This document shows, piece by piece, positions 32,043 through 40,904 of a stretch of DNA of 64,000 bases; position 1 is the first letter of the stretch; every line of letters begins with the position of its first letter. The stretch is from contig NZ_AP029019.1 in the NCBI RefSeq assembly GCF_037101375.1, positions 2,604,001 through 2,668,000 of the forward strand, read 5' to 3'. Below the pieces are notes generated by a model. The model saw only the letters and a list, made by a program, of their open reading frames with translations, was not told the origin of the DNA and ran no database searches. The translations under genes were made by a program, and so were the position numbers. The DNA comes from Acidovorax sp. DW039. GTDB taxonomy: Bacteria > Pseudomonadota > Gammaproteobacteria > Burkholderiales > Burkholderiaceae_C.

Positions 32043-32156
32043 AGAGCGGCTAACAAAACTCTTTTGGCGTCGTTGCCGCGTCTTGTCGTACTACGCGTAC
32101 TGCCTGCGACGCAGCGCCTGGCCAGAACCGCTGCGCTGAGTTTTGTTAGCCGCTCT
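32043..32156. repeat. MITE-like element with 19-bp perfect inverted ends
   Basis: AGAGCGGCTAACAAAACTC (32043-32061) and GAGTTTTGTTAGCCGCTCT (32138-32156) are exact inverses around a 76-base GC-rich core with further internal dyads. There is no coding capacity. It starts 17 bases beyond the sodC stop on the minus strand, so it may also act as the sodC terminator. Confidence 0.85.
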
Positions 32157-32172
32157 GAGGGGACAGAGAGTG

Positions 32173-32691
32173 TTACTTGGCGGCAATCACAGCACAGGCC
32201 AGACGAGGCCCGGCGTTACCGGTGGGCTGGGTGGTGTAGTCATCGGGGTCGCGGTGCACGATGAGGCCGCGGCCAATGATGTTGTTATCCGTGCTGCCCA
32301 CGCGGATGATGCGCGATTCAAAATTGAAGGTAGCGACACCATTGGCATCGGCCTTCAGGCTGGGAAGGTCGCCGGTGTGGTGGTCGCCCATGCCATGGTG
32401 GCCGTGGGGCTTGCCGCCGGGGTTGAAATGGCCGCCAGCGCTCATGCCGTCGCCGCTGCTGCAGTCGCCTTTTTCATGGATGTGAAAGCCGTGCTCGGCA
32501 CCGGGCTTGAGGCCGGTAATCGTTCCCGACACCTTCACCACATCACCCATCTGCACAAACTGCACGGTGCCTGTGGTGGTGTTGCCCTTGGTGGCTTGCA
32601 GTTGCGCTGTGGCACTGGGGCCTGTGCTGTAAGAGGCGCAGCCAGCCACAGCAGCAACAGCCGCTGATGCCAGAAAAAAACGAAGATTCAT
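32173..32691 (-). CDS. sodC: Cu/Zn superoxide dismutase, lipoprotein form
   Basis: 172-residue periplasmic Cu/Zn superoxide dismutase. The N-terminus MNLRFFLASAAVAAVAGCA carries a lipobox (VAGC), so it is probably lipid-anchored. Metal ligands are in GFHIHEKGDC, GHFNPGGKPHGHHG and HHTGDLPSL, and RGLIVHRDPDDY holds the last Cu-binding His; the disulfide Cys are in GDC and LACAV. The start at 32691 was set by the signal peptide. It is followed directly by a MITE-like element. Confidence 0.95.
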   Translation of the reverse strand: MNLRFFLASAAVAAVAGCASYSTGPSATAQLQATKGNTTTGTVQFVQMGDVVKVSGTITGLKPGAEHGFHIHEKGDCSSGDGMSAGGHFNPGGKPHGHHGMGDHHTGDLPSLKADANGVATFNFESRIIRVGSTDNNIIGRGLIVHRDPDDYTTQPTGNAGPRLACAVIAAK

Positions 32692-32835
32692 GAAGTGCTC
32701 CTTGAATGGGAAAAGGCCATAAAACGCGCTTGCGCAGGCATGGTAACCAAAAGGTCGCTGCCATGGCTGCGGATTGAGAGTGCCCCACAAAACTCAGTAC
32801 CGTGAAGGGCTGGCATGGCCTGAAATCCTCATATA

Positions 32836-32851
32836 CTGTATAAATATACAG
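32836..32851. promoter_or_regulatory. LexA box upstream of imuA
   Basis: CTGTATAAATATACAG is a near-perfect SOS box (CTG-N10-CAG with an AT-rich centre), 46 bases before the imuA start. It predicts DNA-damage induction of imuA-imuB-dnaE2. Confidence 0.93.
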
Positions 32852-32897
32852 TTATTGAGCACTATCGCTTCAACCGGCTTACCGCCCCTTGTTCACC

Positions 32898-33797
32898 ATG
32901 TCTGCAGCAATGTCGTCCAGCTCTCAGCGCCGCGCATCCTCTGCGGCGCAGTCTGTGCATGTGCCAGGCGTGTGGCTTGGGCACCAGCTGTGTGATGCGC
33001 ATGTATCCACCGTCACCCAGCCCACGGGCTATGCCGCGCTGGATGCTGAACTGCCCGGCGGCGGCTGGCCTGTGGGCGCGTTGACTGAGTTGCTGCATGC
33101 AGACCCCGCACGCCACACCTGGCAACTGTTGCTGCCCGCATTGGCACAGGCCACTGCTGCCCGGCCCGGTACCGTGGTGCTGGTAGCCCCACCTTGCGAA
33201 CCCTTTGCCCCAGCGTTGCGGGCTGCAGGCCTTCCGCCTGAGCGCTTGTTCCGGGTGCACGCTGGCAACGCGCTGCTGGGCGCAGCTGGCGGCAAAGCTG
33301 CGGCTACCGCTGCCCTGTGGGCGGCCGAGCAAGCCCTGCGCTGCCGCGATGTGCTGGCCGTCGTGGCGTGGTTGCCGCAGGCCTTGCCAGAGCAGCTGCG
33401 GCGACTGCACCTGGCAGCTGCGCAGATGGGGCAACTGTTGTGGGTGCTGCGCCCGGCCAGCACACGCCAACAGGCCTCACCCGCACCGCTGCGCCTGGCG
33501 GTGCGGCCAGATGCGGTCACGCCCCAGGCCATGCAGGTGCAGGTCATCAAGCGGCGTGGCCCCCCATTGGCACAAGCTGTGGTGCTGCCCGGGTGCTCAG
33601 ATCGGCTGGCGCAGGTGCTGGCTGCGGCGGCTGTACGAGCGCAGCAACGGCGCAGCATCAGCACTGGGGTGCCTTTGCCAGCCGCAGGTGCGGTGACTGA
33701 TACGGTGGCCAATGCGGTAGCGGGAGCCATCGTCAGGGCAGGGCAGAAAGGGATGACACATGCACTGGATCGCCTGGCCGAGCCTGCCGCCTTGTGA
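32898..33797 (+). CDS. imuA: SOS mutagenesis protein ImuA
   Basis: 299-residue RecA/SulA-like accessory protein of the ImuA-ImuB-DnaE2 mutasome. Typical features are VWLGHQLCDAHVSTVTQPTGYAALDAELPGGGWPVGALTELL near the N-terminus and a central helical core (AEQALRCRDVLAVVAWLP). A LexA box lies 46 bases upstream. The start at 32898 (MSAAMSSSS) replaces a non-standard TTG nine bases earlier. The 3' end overlaps imuB by 38 bases in another frame. Confidence 0.9.
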   Translation: MSAAMSSSSQRRASSAAQSVHVPGVWLGHQLCDAHVSTVTQPTGYAALDAELPGGGWPVGALTELLHADPARHTWQLLLPALAQATAARPGTVVLVAPPCEPFAPALRAAGLPPERLFRVHAGNALLGAAGGKAAATAALWAAEQALRCRDVLAVVAWLPQALPEQLRRLHLAAAQMGQLLWVLRPASTRQQASPAPLRLAVRPDAVTPQAMQVQVIKRRGPPLAQAVVLPGCSDRLAQVLAAAAVRAQQRRSISTGVPLPAAGAVTDTVANAVAGAIVRAGQKGMTHALDRLAEPAAL

Positions 33798-35385
33798 GCC
33801 ATCGTCGGCTTCTGCAGTCTCAGCGTCTGGGTGCTCGGCCCATACAAACGATGCTGCGGGCAAGCGTACAGAGGGTGCGTCGCTCATCGCAAACGTCACG
33901 CTACCAGATGCCGATGCCTGGTGGGCCTTGCGTTTTACCCCCCGCGTAGCCCGGGTGGACGAGGCCTTGCTGCTGGAGGTATCGACCACCGAGCGGCTGT
34001 GGGGTGGCCGCGCTGCGCTGCTGGATCAATTGCTGGCCAGTGCCCCAGCCAGTACAAAAAGCACAAAAATTTCGATCTCACCGCTGCTGGGGCAAGGCCC
34101 CACCTCATTCCAGGCACTGGCTCTGCTGCGGCTGCAACTGGCCGGGCAACCCATGCCCAGGCGGGTGCCACATGACTTACCCCTACACACCCTGACAGCA
34201 CTGCGCCCCCATGTAGCCAGCCTGGCGCGCATGGGGTGCAACACCTGGGGCCAGCTGCGTGCCTTGCCGCGTGATGGGGTGGCACGGCGGCTGGGCGCGC
34301 CTGCCTTGCGGGCACTGGACTGCGCTTTTGGCGATGCGCCCCACACCCACACCTGGCTGGAACTGCCAGAGGTGTTTGCGCTGTCGGCAGAGCTGCCCAT
34401 GCTGGCAACATCTGCCGACACCTTGCTGTGGTCCGCCCACGGCTTGCTGCAAGCGCTGCAGGCATGGCTGCAGGCCCGCCAGCAGGGCGTGCTGGCGCTG
34501 GAGCTGGCCTGGCACCACGACCTGCGCAAGGTCGATGGCATGCCGGTGCCCCCCTGGCAGGCCTTGCCAGTGCGCACGGCGCAGCCTACCCAGGCGCTGG
34601 GGCATCTGCGCCTCCTGCTGGCAGAAAACCTGGCCCGCACGCCCCTGGCCGCACCGGCCAACCAGATTGCGCTGCGCGCCCTGGAAACGGTACCCATGCC
34701 TCAAGCCAGTGCCAGCCTGCTACCGCCTGCGGGAGCTGCAGGCGGTATGGGCCGCAGTGCAGAAAGTGAAGCCAACAGTGAAAGCTGGCATCAACTGGTC
34801 GAGCGCCTGTCTGCCCGGCTGGGAGCAGACCAGGTGCAAGGCGTGGCCTTGGCGGCTGATCACCGCCCCGAACGCATGCAGCACTGGCAACCTGCCACAC
34901 AGGCGCTTCAGGGTGGGGCGATTGCGCCCACGGCTGGGCAAACCACGTCGCGCACCGCGTTGCCTGACGCCAGCCTGTGGCCCACCTGGCTGCTGCGTCC
35001 ACCCCAACGGCTTGCCGTGCAGGGCAGCCGCCCGTGCTATCTGGGGCCTTTGCGACTGGTGGCAGGCCCTCATCGGCTGGAGGCTGCCTGGTGGGAGGCC
35101 GCCCCTGAGCCATCGGCTGATGCACAGCCGCTGCAGGACGAGAGCGGGGGCGTGACCTCTGGCCTTGTGGTGCGCGACTACTTTGTGGCCCATAACGACC
35201 GGGTCGGGCATGTGTGGGTGTTTCGCGAGCGTTTGCCACGCTCAGCTCTTTCAGCCCCATCAAACTCAGTCCCATCAGGCACATCAGCAGCAAGCCATGG
35301 TGAGGCAGGGCGGGGCACATGGGGGAGATCTGCCACAACGGCAGCCCGGCAAGACCGCTGGTTTCTGCACGGCATCTACGGCTGA
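33760..35385 (+). CDS. imuB: Y-family polymerase-like protein ImuB
   Basis: 541-residue ImuB-type member of the Y-family polymerases that bridges DnaE2 to the beta clamp and is thought to lack polymerase activity. The little-finger and thumb-like regions are recognisable (PRVARVDEALLLEVSTTERLWGG, LARMGCNTWGQLRALPRDGVARRLG). The C-terminal part (RPCYLGPLRLVAGPHRLEAAWWE and a Val/Arg-rich tail) is the ImuB C-terminal region. It overlaps imuA by 38 bases and ends 3 bases before dnaE2. The N-terminal Ser/Ala stretch is unusual and less conserved. Confidence 0.88.
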   Translation: MHWIAWPSLPPCEPSSASAVSASGCSAHTNDAAGKRTEGASLIANVTLPDADAWWALRFTPRVARVDEALLLEVSTTERLWGGRAALLDQLLASAPASTKSTKISISPLLGQGPTSFQALALLRLQLAGQPMPRRVPHDLPLHTLTALRPHVASLARMGCNTWGQLRALPRDGVARRLGAPALRALDCAFGDAPHTHTWLELPEVFALSAELPMLATSADTLLWSAHGLLQALQAWLQARQQGVLALELAWHHDLRKVDGMPVPPWQALPVRTAQPTQALGHLRLLLAENLARTPLAAPANQIALRALETVPMPQASASLLPPAGAAGGMGRSAESEANSESWHQLVERLSARLGADQVQGVALAADHRPERMQHWQPATQALQGGAIAPTAGQTTSRTALPDASLWPTWLLRPPQRLAVQGSRPCYLGPLRLVAGPHRLEAAWWEAAPEPSADAQPLQDESGGVTSGLVVRDYFVAHNDRVGHVWVFRERLPRSALSAPSNSVPSGTSAASHGEAGRGTWGRSATTAARQDRWFLHGIYG

Positions 35386-35388
35386 ACC

Positions 35389-37494
35389 ATGCACCCGCAT
35401 CGCCCACCAGCTCTGGTGCTGCCGGACTATGCCGAGCTGCACTGCGTCTCCAACTTCAGCTTCCAGCGGGGCGCATCGCACCCGCATGAGCTGGTGGAGC
35501 GCGCCGCAGCACTGGGCTACCGCGCACTGGCGCTGACGGACGAATGCTCGGTCGCCGGTGTGGTGCGGGCTCACCGGCGGGCCAAGGCGCTGGGGCTGCA
35601 CCTGATTCTGGGCAGCGAGTTTGCCTACCCCGGCTTCCGGCTGGTGGCTCTGGCGCGCAACGCACAGGGGTGGGGCAACCTGTGCCAGTTCATCACAGCG
35701 GCAAGGCGCAATGCAGTCAAAGGCAGCTATCAGATGGGGCCGCTGTCCGATGCGCAGCAGCTGCAAGACTGCGAGTTGCTGCTGGTGCCTGAGCGCACGC
35801 TACAAAACGCTACTGATTTTGCAGCTATTGCCGCTTTATTGATGGGCGCTAGAGCCCAATTTCTTCAAAACTTCTGGCTGGTGGCAGAACTGCTGTTGGA
35901 GCCCGACGACGACCTGTGGCTGGCCACGCTGCAACAGGCTGGCGCTGCCGCAGGTGTGCCCCTGGTGGCCGCAGGCGATGTGCACATGCATGTGCGCTCA
36001 CGCAAGCCGCTGCAGGACGTGATCACCGCCGTGCGCCTGGGGCTGCCCGTGGCGCAATGCGGCTTTGCCTTGCAACCCCACGCCGAGCGCCACCTGCGCC
36101 AGCGCGTGCGGCTGGCGGGCATCTACCCGCCCGAGCTGCTGGCCGCCACGGTGCAGATTGCCCAGCGCTGCACCTTCAGCCTGGACGAAATCAAATACCA
36201 ATATCCGCAAGAGACAGTGCCTGCAGGCATGACTCCCACCCAGGGGCTGGCATGGCTCACCTACGAAGGCGCTGCAAGCCGTTACCCGGAGGGCGTGCCA
36301 CCTGCGGTGCATACCCAGCTGCAGCGCGAGCTAGCGCTGATTGCCGACTGCAAGTACGAGATGTATTTCCTGACCGTGCATGACATCGTGCGGTATGCGC
36401 GCAGCGTGGGCATCCTGTGCCAGGGGCGTGGCTCGGCTGCCAATTCGGCGGTGTGCTTTTGCCTGGGCATCACGGCGGTAGACCCGACCCGTTCCACCTT
36501 GCTGTTTGAGCGCTTTATCAGCCGGGCACGCAAGGAGCCGCCCGACATTGATGTGGACTTTGAGCACGACCGGCGCGAGGAAGTCATCCAGTACATCTAC
36601 AGCAAATATGGCCGTGATCGCGCCGCCATTGCTGCCGTAGTCACCACCTATCGCACCCGCAGCGTGCTGCGCGACGTGGGCAAGGCACTGGGTGTACACC
36701 CGGCGGTGGTCGATGCCTTTGCCAAGGAGCACCACTGGTTTGATGAAGAACTGGCCAGCCACAAACTCCAGGCCTTGGCCGCATCGCTGGGCCAGCCCTT
36801 GGCTGCGCATACTGCTGCGCTGTGGCTGGAGATTGCAGACGAGCTGCACGGTTTTCCACGGCACCTGAGCCAGCATGTGGGCGGCTTTGTGCTCACCCAA
36901 GGGCCTCTCACACGGCTGGTGCCCATCGAAAACGCAGCCATGGCAGACCGCTCCATCATCCAGTGGGACAAAGACGACCTGGACGAGATGGGGCTGATGA
37001 AGGTGGATGTACTGGCGCTGGGCATGCTCAGCGCACTGCGCCGCTGCATGGACTTGCGCGCAGTCCTGCGCGGCGAGCGCTGGGACTTGACAGACATCCC
37101 TGCGGAAGACCCCGACACCTACGACATGATCTGCGCGGCCGACACCGTAGGCGTCTTCCAGATTGAAAGCCGCGCCCAGATGAGCATGCTCCCCCGACTT
37201 CAACCGCGCGAGTTTTACGACCTGGTGGTCGAAGTCGCCATCGTGCGGCCCGGCCCCATTCAGGGCGGCATGGTGCATCCGTATTTGCAGGCGCGTGAGA
37301 GGCGCAGACGGGACCAACCTCTGGTGTTGGAAAAGCCCGAGTTGGCCGATGCGCTTGAGCGTACGCTGGGCGTGCCGATTTTTCAGGAACAGGTGATGCA
37401 GATTGCCATGGTTGCAGCAGATTTTTCTCATGAGGAAGCCGATCAACTGCGGCGAGCCATTGCCGCATGGAGGCCCAGAAGCAGGGACGATTGA
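35389..37494 (+). CDS. dnaE2: Error-prone DNA polymerase DnaE2 (ImuC), C-terminally truncated
   Basis: 701-residue product, whereas DnaE2 is usually about 1,050. The N-terminal PHP domain ([19 protein letters not shown]) and the polymerase palm are present, with the catalytic acids in PDIDVDF (385-391) and KVDVLAL (about 538-544). Homology stops inside [11 protein letters not shown], after which eight unrelated residues lead to TGA 37492-37494. The rest of the fingers, the clamp-binding and OB regions are missing, so the protein is probably inactive as a polymerase. Residues about 138-160 are read from a palindromic repeat. The break coincides with a 15-bp direct repeat. Confidence 0.85.
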   Translation: MHPHRPPALVLPDYAELHCVSNFSFQRGASHPHELVERAAALGYRALALTDECSVAGVVRAHRRAKALGLHLILGSEFAYPGFRLVALARNAQGWGNLCQFITAARRNAVKGSYQMGPLSDAQQLQDCELLLVPERTLQNATDFAAIAALLMGARAQFLQNFWLVAELLLEPDDDLWLATLQQAGAAAGVPLVAAGDVHMHVRSRKPLQDVITAVRLGLPVAQCGFALQPHAERHLRQRVRLAGIYPPELLAATVQIAQRCTFSLDEIKYQYPQETVPAGMTPTQGLAWLTYEGAASRYPEGVPPAVHTQLQRELALIADCKYEMYFLTVHDIVRYARSVGILCQGRGSAANSAVCFCLGITAVDPTRSTLLFERFISRARKEPPDIDVDFEHDRREEVIQYIYSKYGRDRAAIAAVVTTYRTRSVLRDVGKALGVHPAVVDAFAKEHHWFDEELASHKLQALAASLGQPLAAHTAALWLEIADELHGFPRHLSQHVGGFVLTQGPLTRLVPIENAAMADRSIIQWDKDDLDEMGLMKVDVLALGMLSALRRCMDLRAVLRGERWDLTDIPAEDPDTYDMICAADTVGVFQIESRAQMSMLPRLQPREFYDLVVEVAIVRPGPIQGGMVHPYLQARERRRRDQPLVLEKPELADALERTLGVPIFQEQVMQIAMVAADFSHEEADQLRRAIAAWRPRSRDD
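35801..35868 (-). repeat. Palindromic repeat copy 7, inside dnaE2
   Basis: Reverse orientation: TTTGCAGCTATTGCCGCTTT followed by GATGGGCGCTAGAGCC matches the inverted family core, with an AT-rich flank ACAAAACGCTACTGATTTT. It is translated as about 23 residues ([20 protein letters not shown]) not expected in DnaE2. Confidence 0.7.
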
Positions 37495-37657
37495 CTGAAA
37501 ACGCTTCACACACAAGCCAGAAAACCGCCTAGCTTTGAGTAAAAAAATAGCCTTGTTGCAAAAAAGCAAATTCAGCGCGAGACGTAACCCAACCCGCAGG
37601 GGTAAACACCGAGTTGTTTGACCTGCGGCAAGGTTGCCCCTACCGCTTGGAGGCCCA
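37463..37657. repeat. 15-bp direct repeat at the dnaE2 break
   Basis: CCGCATGGAGGCCCA (37463-37477) and CCGCTTGGAGGCCCA (37643-37657) differ at one base and are 180 bp apart. The first copy sits exactly where the DnaE2 reading loses homology. The segment between has no gene; AGCCTTGTTGCA (37549-37560) vaguely recalls the IS5-type end seen at 27673. Confidence 0.55.
37618..37631 (+). promoter_or_regulatory. Possible Fnr/Anr-like box upstream of ompW
   Basis: TTGACCTGCGGCAA keeps the TTGA-N6-style dyad of Fnr sites (TTGAT-N4-ATCAA) with two mismatches. It is 71 bases before the ompW start, and ompW is oxygen-regulated in enterics, so control is plausible. The match is weak. Confidence 0.25.
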
Positions 37658-37702
37658 ATACGTTCACGGGGGCCGTCCCCGTTCAACTGCACTGAGTTCT
37701 GT

Positions 37703-38299
37703 ATGAAGAAAAATCTGCTGACCGTGGCCCTTCTTTGCGCCCTGACTTCTGGTGCTGCGTTTGCGCAGCAAGCCGAAGGCCCCTGGCTGGTGCGCGCACG
37801 CGCCGTCAACCTGGACAGCGCCAACAAGGACAGCACGGGCCTGGGCCTGTCGGTCAACGACAAGGTCATTCCTGAAGTCGACGTGTCGTACTTCTTCACA
37901 CCCAACATCGCTGCCGAACTGGTGCTGACCGTTCCACAAAAGCACGATCTGAGCTCTACAAAGCTAGGCGGGAAGATTGGTACGCTCAAGCACCTGCCTC
38001 CTTCGCTGCTGGTTCAATACCACTTCAACGCCAACGGCTTCAAGCCATACGTGGGCGCTGGCCTGAACTACACCCGCTTCTCCAGCGTGAAGCTGCCGGC
38101 AGGCGTAGACATTGACCGCAACAGCTTCGGTGCGGCTCTGCAAGTTGGCGTGGACATTCCTCTGCAAAAGAACCTGTACCTGAACTTCGACGTGAAGAAG
38201 GTTTTCATCAAAACCGATGTGAGCGTCGGTGGCGCTCAGGTTGGAACCTTCAAGGTGGACCCCGTTCTGGTGGGCGTGGGTCTGGGCTGGCGCTTCTGA
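37703..38299 (+). CDS. ompW: Outer membrane protein OmpW
   Basis: 198-residue eight-stranded beta-barrel outer membrane protein. The signal peptide MKKNLLTVALLCALTSGAAFAQ (cleavage near residue 22) is followed by GPWLVRARAVNLD, EVDVSYFFTPNIAAELVLTVPQKHDL, LPPSLLVQYHFNANGFKPYVGAGLNYTRF and a C-terminal Phe (GLGWRF), all typical of OmpW. It could form a narrow channel for small hydrophobic molecules. An intrinsic terminator follows. The start at 37703 was fixed by the signal sequence. Confidence 0.95.
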   Translation: MKKNLLTVALLCALTSGAAFAQQAEGPWLVRARAVNLDSANKDSTGLGLSVNDKVIPEVDVSYFFTPNIAAELVLTVPQKHDLSSTKLGGKIGTLKHLPPSLLVQYHFNANGFKPYVGAGLNYTRFSSVKLPAGVDIDRNSFGAALQVGVDIPLQKNLYLNFDVKKVFIKTDVSVGGAQVGTFKVDPVLVGVGLGWRF

Positions 38300-38341
38300 T
38301 GTGCCCCGCGCAGCCTCAGCTGCGCGAACTCTCCGGTGGGG

Positions 38342-38372
38342 AAAGCCAGTGCAACTGCACTGGCTTTTTTTT
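38342..38372 (+). terminator. Rho-independent terminator of ompW
   Basis: AAAGCCAGTG (38342-38351) and CACTGGCTTT (38358-38367) form a 10-bp stem with a 6-base loop, ending in a T-run to 38372. Confidence 0.92.
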
Positions 38373-38483
38373 GTTTCTGGATATCACTCAGTCAGAAGCA
38401 AGATGGCAATTACACGAGAGTGGGTAAACCACACGGCCATCGCCTTCAACCCCCTGCGCTTCAACGCAGTCCAGTGCAATGAC

Positions 38484-40307
38484 TTACGCGACAGAGCCCA
38501 CTTCACGCGGCAAAGACAGCGTGAAGCGCGAGCCTTGGCCGGGTGATGAGATCACGGTGAGCTGCCCGTGCATCAGTTCTGCCAGCGCACGCGACAGCGC
38601 AAGGCCCAAGCCGGTGCCTCCGTGCTGACTACTCACCTGGGCACTCCCTTGTCTGAACTTCTCAAAAATGATTTCATGCAAATGCTCCGGGATGCCCGGA
38701 CCCGAGTCCACTACATGAAAAAGCAACCGGTCCCCGTCAGCTTGCACCTCTAGCCTCACACCGCCCGTAGCGGTGAACTTGAGAGCATTCGACAGCAGGT
38801 TGTTCAATATCTGTTTGAGCCGCAGTCCGTCGCACACCAATATCTCCGGTGTGTCGTCTGAAATAGCGATGTCGAGCGACAACCCTTTTTGTGCAGCAGA
38901 AATTGCAAAGAAATCAGCCGTGTTCTGCAACAGCTCTCGCACAGGGTGGGGAGCCAGCACTATGGGCATGGCCCCAGCTTCTACCTTGGCCAAGTCGAGG
39001 ATCTCAGTCAAAAGGGTGTTCAGGTGGTCGGCAGCTTGCCGGATCAGAGTTGCCGCCTCTCTAAAGGAGGGTTGCTGAAGACGCAATTCCATCAATTCCG
39101 CAAAGCCGCGAATACTGGTGAGCGGCGTGCGCAGTTCGTGTGACACAGCGGCCATGAATTCGCTCTTGGCTTGGCTTGCAGACTGCGCTTGCGCCTCACT
39201 GATCGCAAGCGCGGCATGAGACTCTTCCAGGCGGCGTACCCCACGCAAAAAACCCACGCCGCTAGCAATGATTGCGGCACCCAGAAGAATTGCCACCGCG
39301 ACGGTGACATTGCGCATGTCACGCCACTCTTCCAAAGCGGCTTCAGTGGTGTTGGAAACCACGACATTCAGCGGATAGCCAGGAATGCGCCTGAATGCTG
39401 CAATGCGTTCCGTTTTGTCTACTTCACTCACCCTGATGTAGGCACCCTCTGCTTTAGTCAGGTCTAACAGGGGATGGTCAGAGGGGAGCGTGACGGTCTT
39501 ACCCATGCCAACCGGCTTACCTGCTTCCACCCGCGCGCGAATGGTTTGATCGTCACCGAGCAGCGTGACGGCTCCCCCTTCGCCAAGCTGAACATCGCTG
39601 TATACCGTTTCGAAATAATCCGGATTGACGGAAGCGACGACTACGCCGTGCATATACCCACTGGGGGAAACGATGGGGCGGGACAGTTGCAGCGTCCACT
39701 TGCCAGACACCTTACCCAGAACAGGCTTGCCTACAAACAGGCCATTGCGTGTCAACTGCCGGTGTGCATCCCGTTGGCGCTCCGGCTCCAGGTGTACCTG
39801 GATATGCTCACGCTCAGAGAGATCAATGGCACCGGTCTTTTGTCCTTCAGGGTCCAGATTGCTGGCGACAAATCGGCCGTCCGCCCCCACCAAAGACAAC
39901 TGGGTGAGTATGTCGGGGACCAAACCGGTTTCGTTAGCCAACCGGGTGAAATCAGCAGGCTGGAAGCTTCCTTTTGCAACGGCATCCCGCATTCTGATCG
40001 TGGCTTGATCGATGGGAGCCAATGCGCGCAGTGTTTGCTCTTCCAGTACGCGGGCAAGGTTCGCGCTTTGCGTCTCCTGAGCAGCCAGTGCATCCTGCCA
40101 CTTGGTATACAGAGCAAGAGAAAGCAGAGAAGCGGTGATGATCAGTGCCACCACAATGAATCCAATCACCGTGGCCTGCAGGCCCTTGGCATGCTTTACC
40201 CGTGCAGGCTGATGACCTGGCCCTGGACTTGGCGGTATTGGCTGTGACTGGTTACTCGCGCGCACGGTGTGGGTGGATTCCAAGGCTTTTCCCATGTCGG
40301 CAAGCAT
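38484..40307 (-). CDS. Orphan sensor histidine kinase with periplasmic dCache-like domain
   Basis: 607-residue membrane kinase. A cytoplasmic tail of about 45 residues precedes helix TM1 (TVIGFIVVALIITASLLSLAL), a periplasmic PDC/dCache-like sensor region (about 70-330, with FVASNLDPEGQKTG and VASVNPDYF), TM2 (VTVAVAILLGAAIIASGVGFL), then a HisKA domain with SHELRTPLTSIRGF (phospho-His) and HATPase_c with N-box NNLLSNALKF and G-boxes DSGPGIP and GGTGLGLALS. No response regulator is adjacent. ATG 40295 is an alternative start. Confidence 0.9.
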   Translation of the reverse strand: MLADMGKALESTHTVRASNQSQPIPPSPGPGHQPARVKHAKGLQATVIGFIVVALIITASLLSLALYTKWQDALAAQETQSANLARVLEEQTLRALAPIDQATIRMRDAVAKGSFQPADFTRLANETGLVPDILTQLSLVGADGRFVASNLDPEGQKTGAIDLSEREHIQVHLEPERQRDAHRQLTRNGLFVGKPVLGKVSGKWTLQLSRPIVSPSGYMHGVVVASVNPDYFETVYSDVQLGEGGAVTLLGDDQTIRARVEAGKPVGMGKTVTLPSDHPLLDLTKAEGAYIRVSEVDKTERIAAFRRIPGYPLNVVVSNTTEAALEEWRDMRNVTVAVAILLGAAIIASGVGFLRGVRRLEESHAALAISEAQAQSASQAKSEFMAAVSHELRTPLTSIRGFAELMELRLQQPSFREAATLIRQAADHLNTLLTEILDLAKVEAGAMPIVLAPHPVRELLQNTADFFAISAAQKGLSLDIAISDDTPEILVCDGLRLKQILNNLLSNALKFTATGGVRLEVQADGDRLLFHVVDSGPGIPEHLHEIIFEKFRQGSAQVSSQHGGTGLGLALSRALAELMHGQLTVISSPGQGSRFTLSLPREVGSVA

Positions 40308-40438
40308 GCCACGTTACAAGGTGTTTGCGCAGAGGGCTCACCATAGTTCGGTCATGGGCCCCACATCCGGCGCTTTTGCACAACAGCCAGACCTGGAGCA
40401 CGGCGCGTTCGTTGAGCGTTGAGTGTTCGCTCAGCCTG

Positions 40439-40843
40439 TCACCCCGCCAGTATGGGCGTACAAAGCTCGACCAATGTGCCATCGGGACAGCGCAGGTAAG
40501 ACACAGTTTGACCCCAAGGTCTGTGCGCGGGGCTCGCCAGTTCACGGGCTCCGCAGGCCAAAGCATGGGCGTGGGCCGAAGGAACGTCCGGCGTGACCAA
40601 CGCAATTTCCACCCCCAAGGGTTGAGCAGATGCGTGGGCCTGAATATGGCCGCCGGGAAAATTTTCGTCTCCTAGGGCATGACTTGCAAAGGCCAGGGTT
40701 GTGCTGCCTGTTTCTAGCTCGCCGTAGGTGCCGGATTCATGCAGAAAGCGTTGTTGCAAACCAAATGCTTTCTCAAAAAATGCCAGGGACGCAGGCACGT
40801 CAGGCACGTAGAGAATGGTGTAGCCGAATTGCATGGTAGTCAC
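40439..40843 (-). CDS. VOC family protein (glyoxalase-like)
   Basis: 134-residue vicinal oxygen chelate protein: FGYTILYVPDVPASLAFFEKAFG at the N-terminus and WGQTVSYLRCPDGTLVELCTP at the C-terminus, the paired metal-binding halves of the superfamily. A second Met (MQFGY) at 40834 is an alternative start. Members act as glyoxalases, dioxygenases or antibiotic-resistance proteins; the context gives no substrate. It is flanked by signalling genes on the same strand but not closely linked to them. Confidence 0.85.
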   Translation of the reverse strand: MTTMQFGYTILYVPDVPASLAFFEKAFGLQQRFLHESGTYGELETGSTTLAFASHALGDENFPGGHIQAHASAQPLGVEIALVTPDVPSAHAHALACGARELASPAHRPWGQTVSYLRCPDGTLVELCTPILAG

Positions 40844-40904
40844 TCTCCAAAGGATGCCGCATCTGGGGCATTTTGCCCCATGGGAGCGACATGGCAGGCA
40901 TCAC

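Noticed and set aside
37549..37572. IS-end-like stretch after dnaE2
   Set aside because: Only about 8 consecutive bases agree with the IS5 end at 27673, so it is too weak to call an insertion.
36331..37989. Minus-strand open frame of 552 codons over dnaE2 and the ompW leader
   Set aside because: Low-complexity shadow; the plus-strand reading has conserved polymerase motifs throughout.
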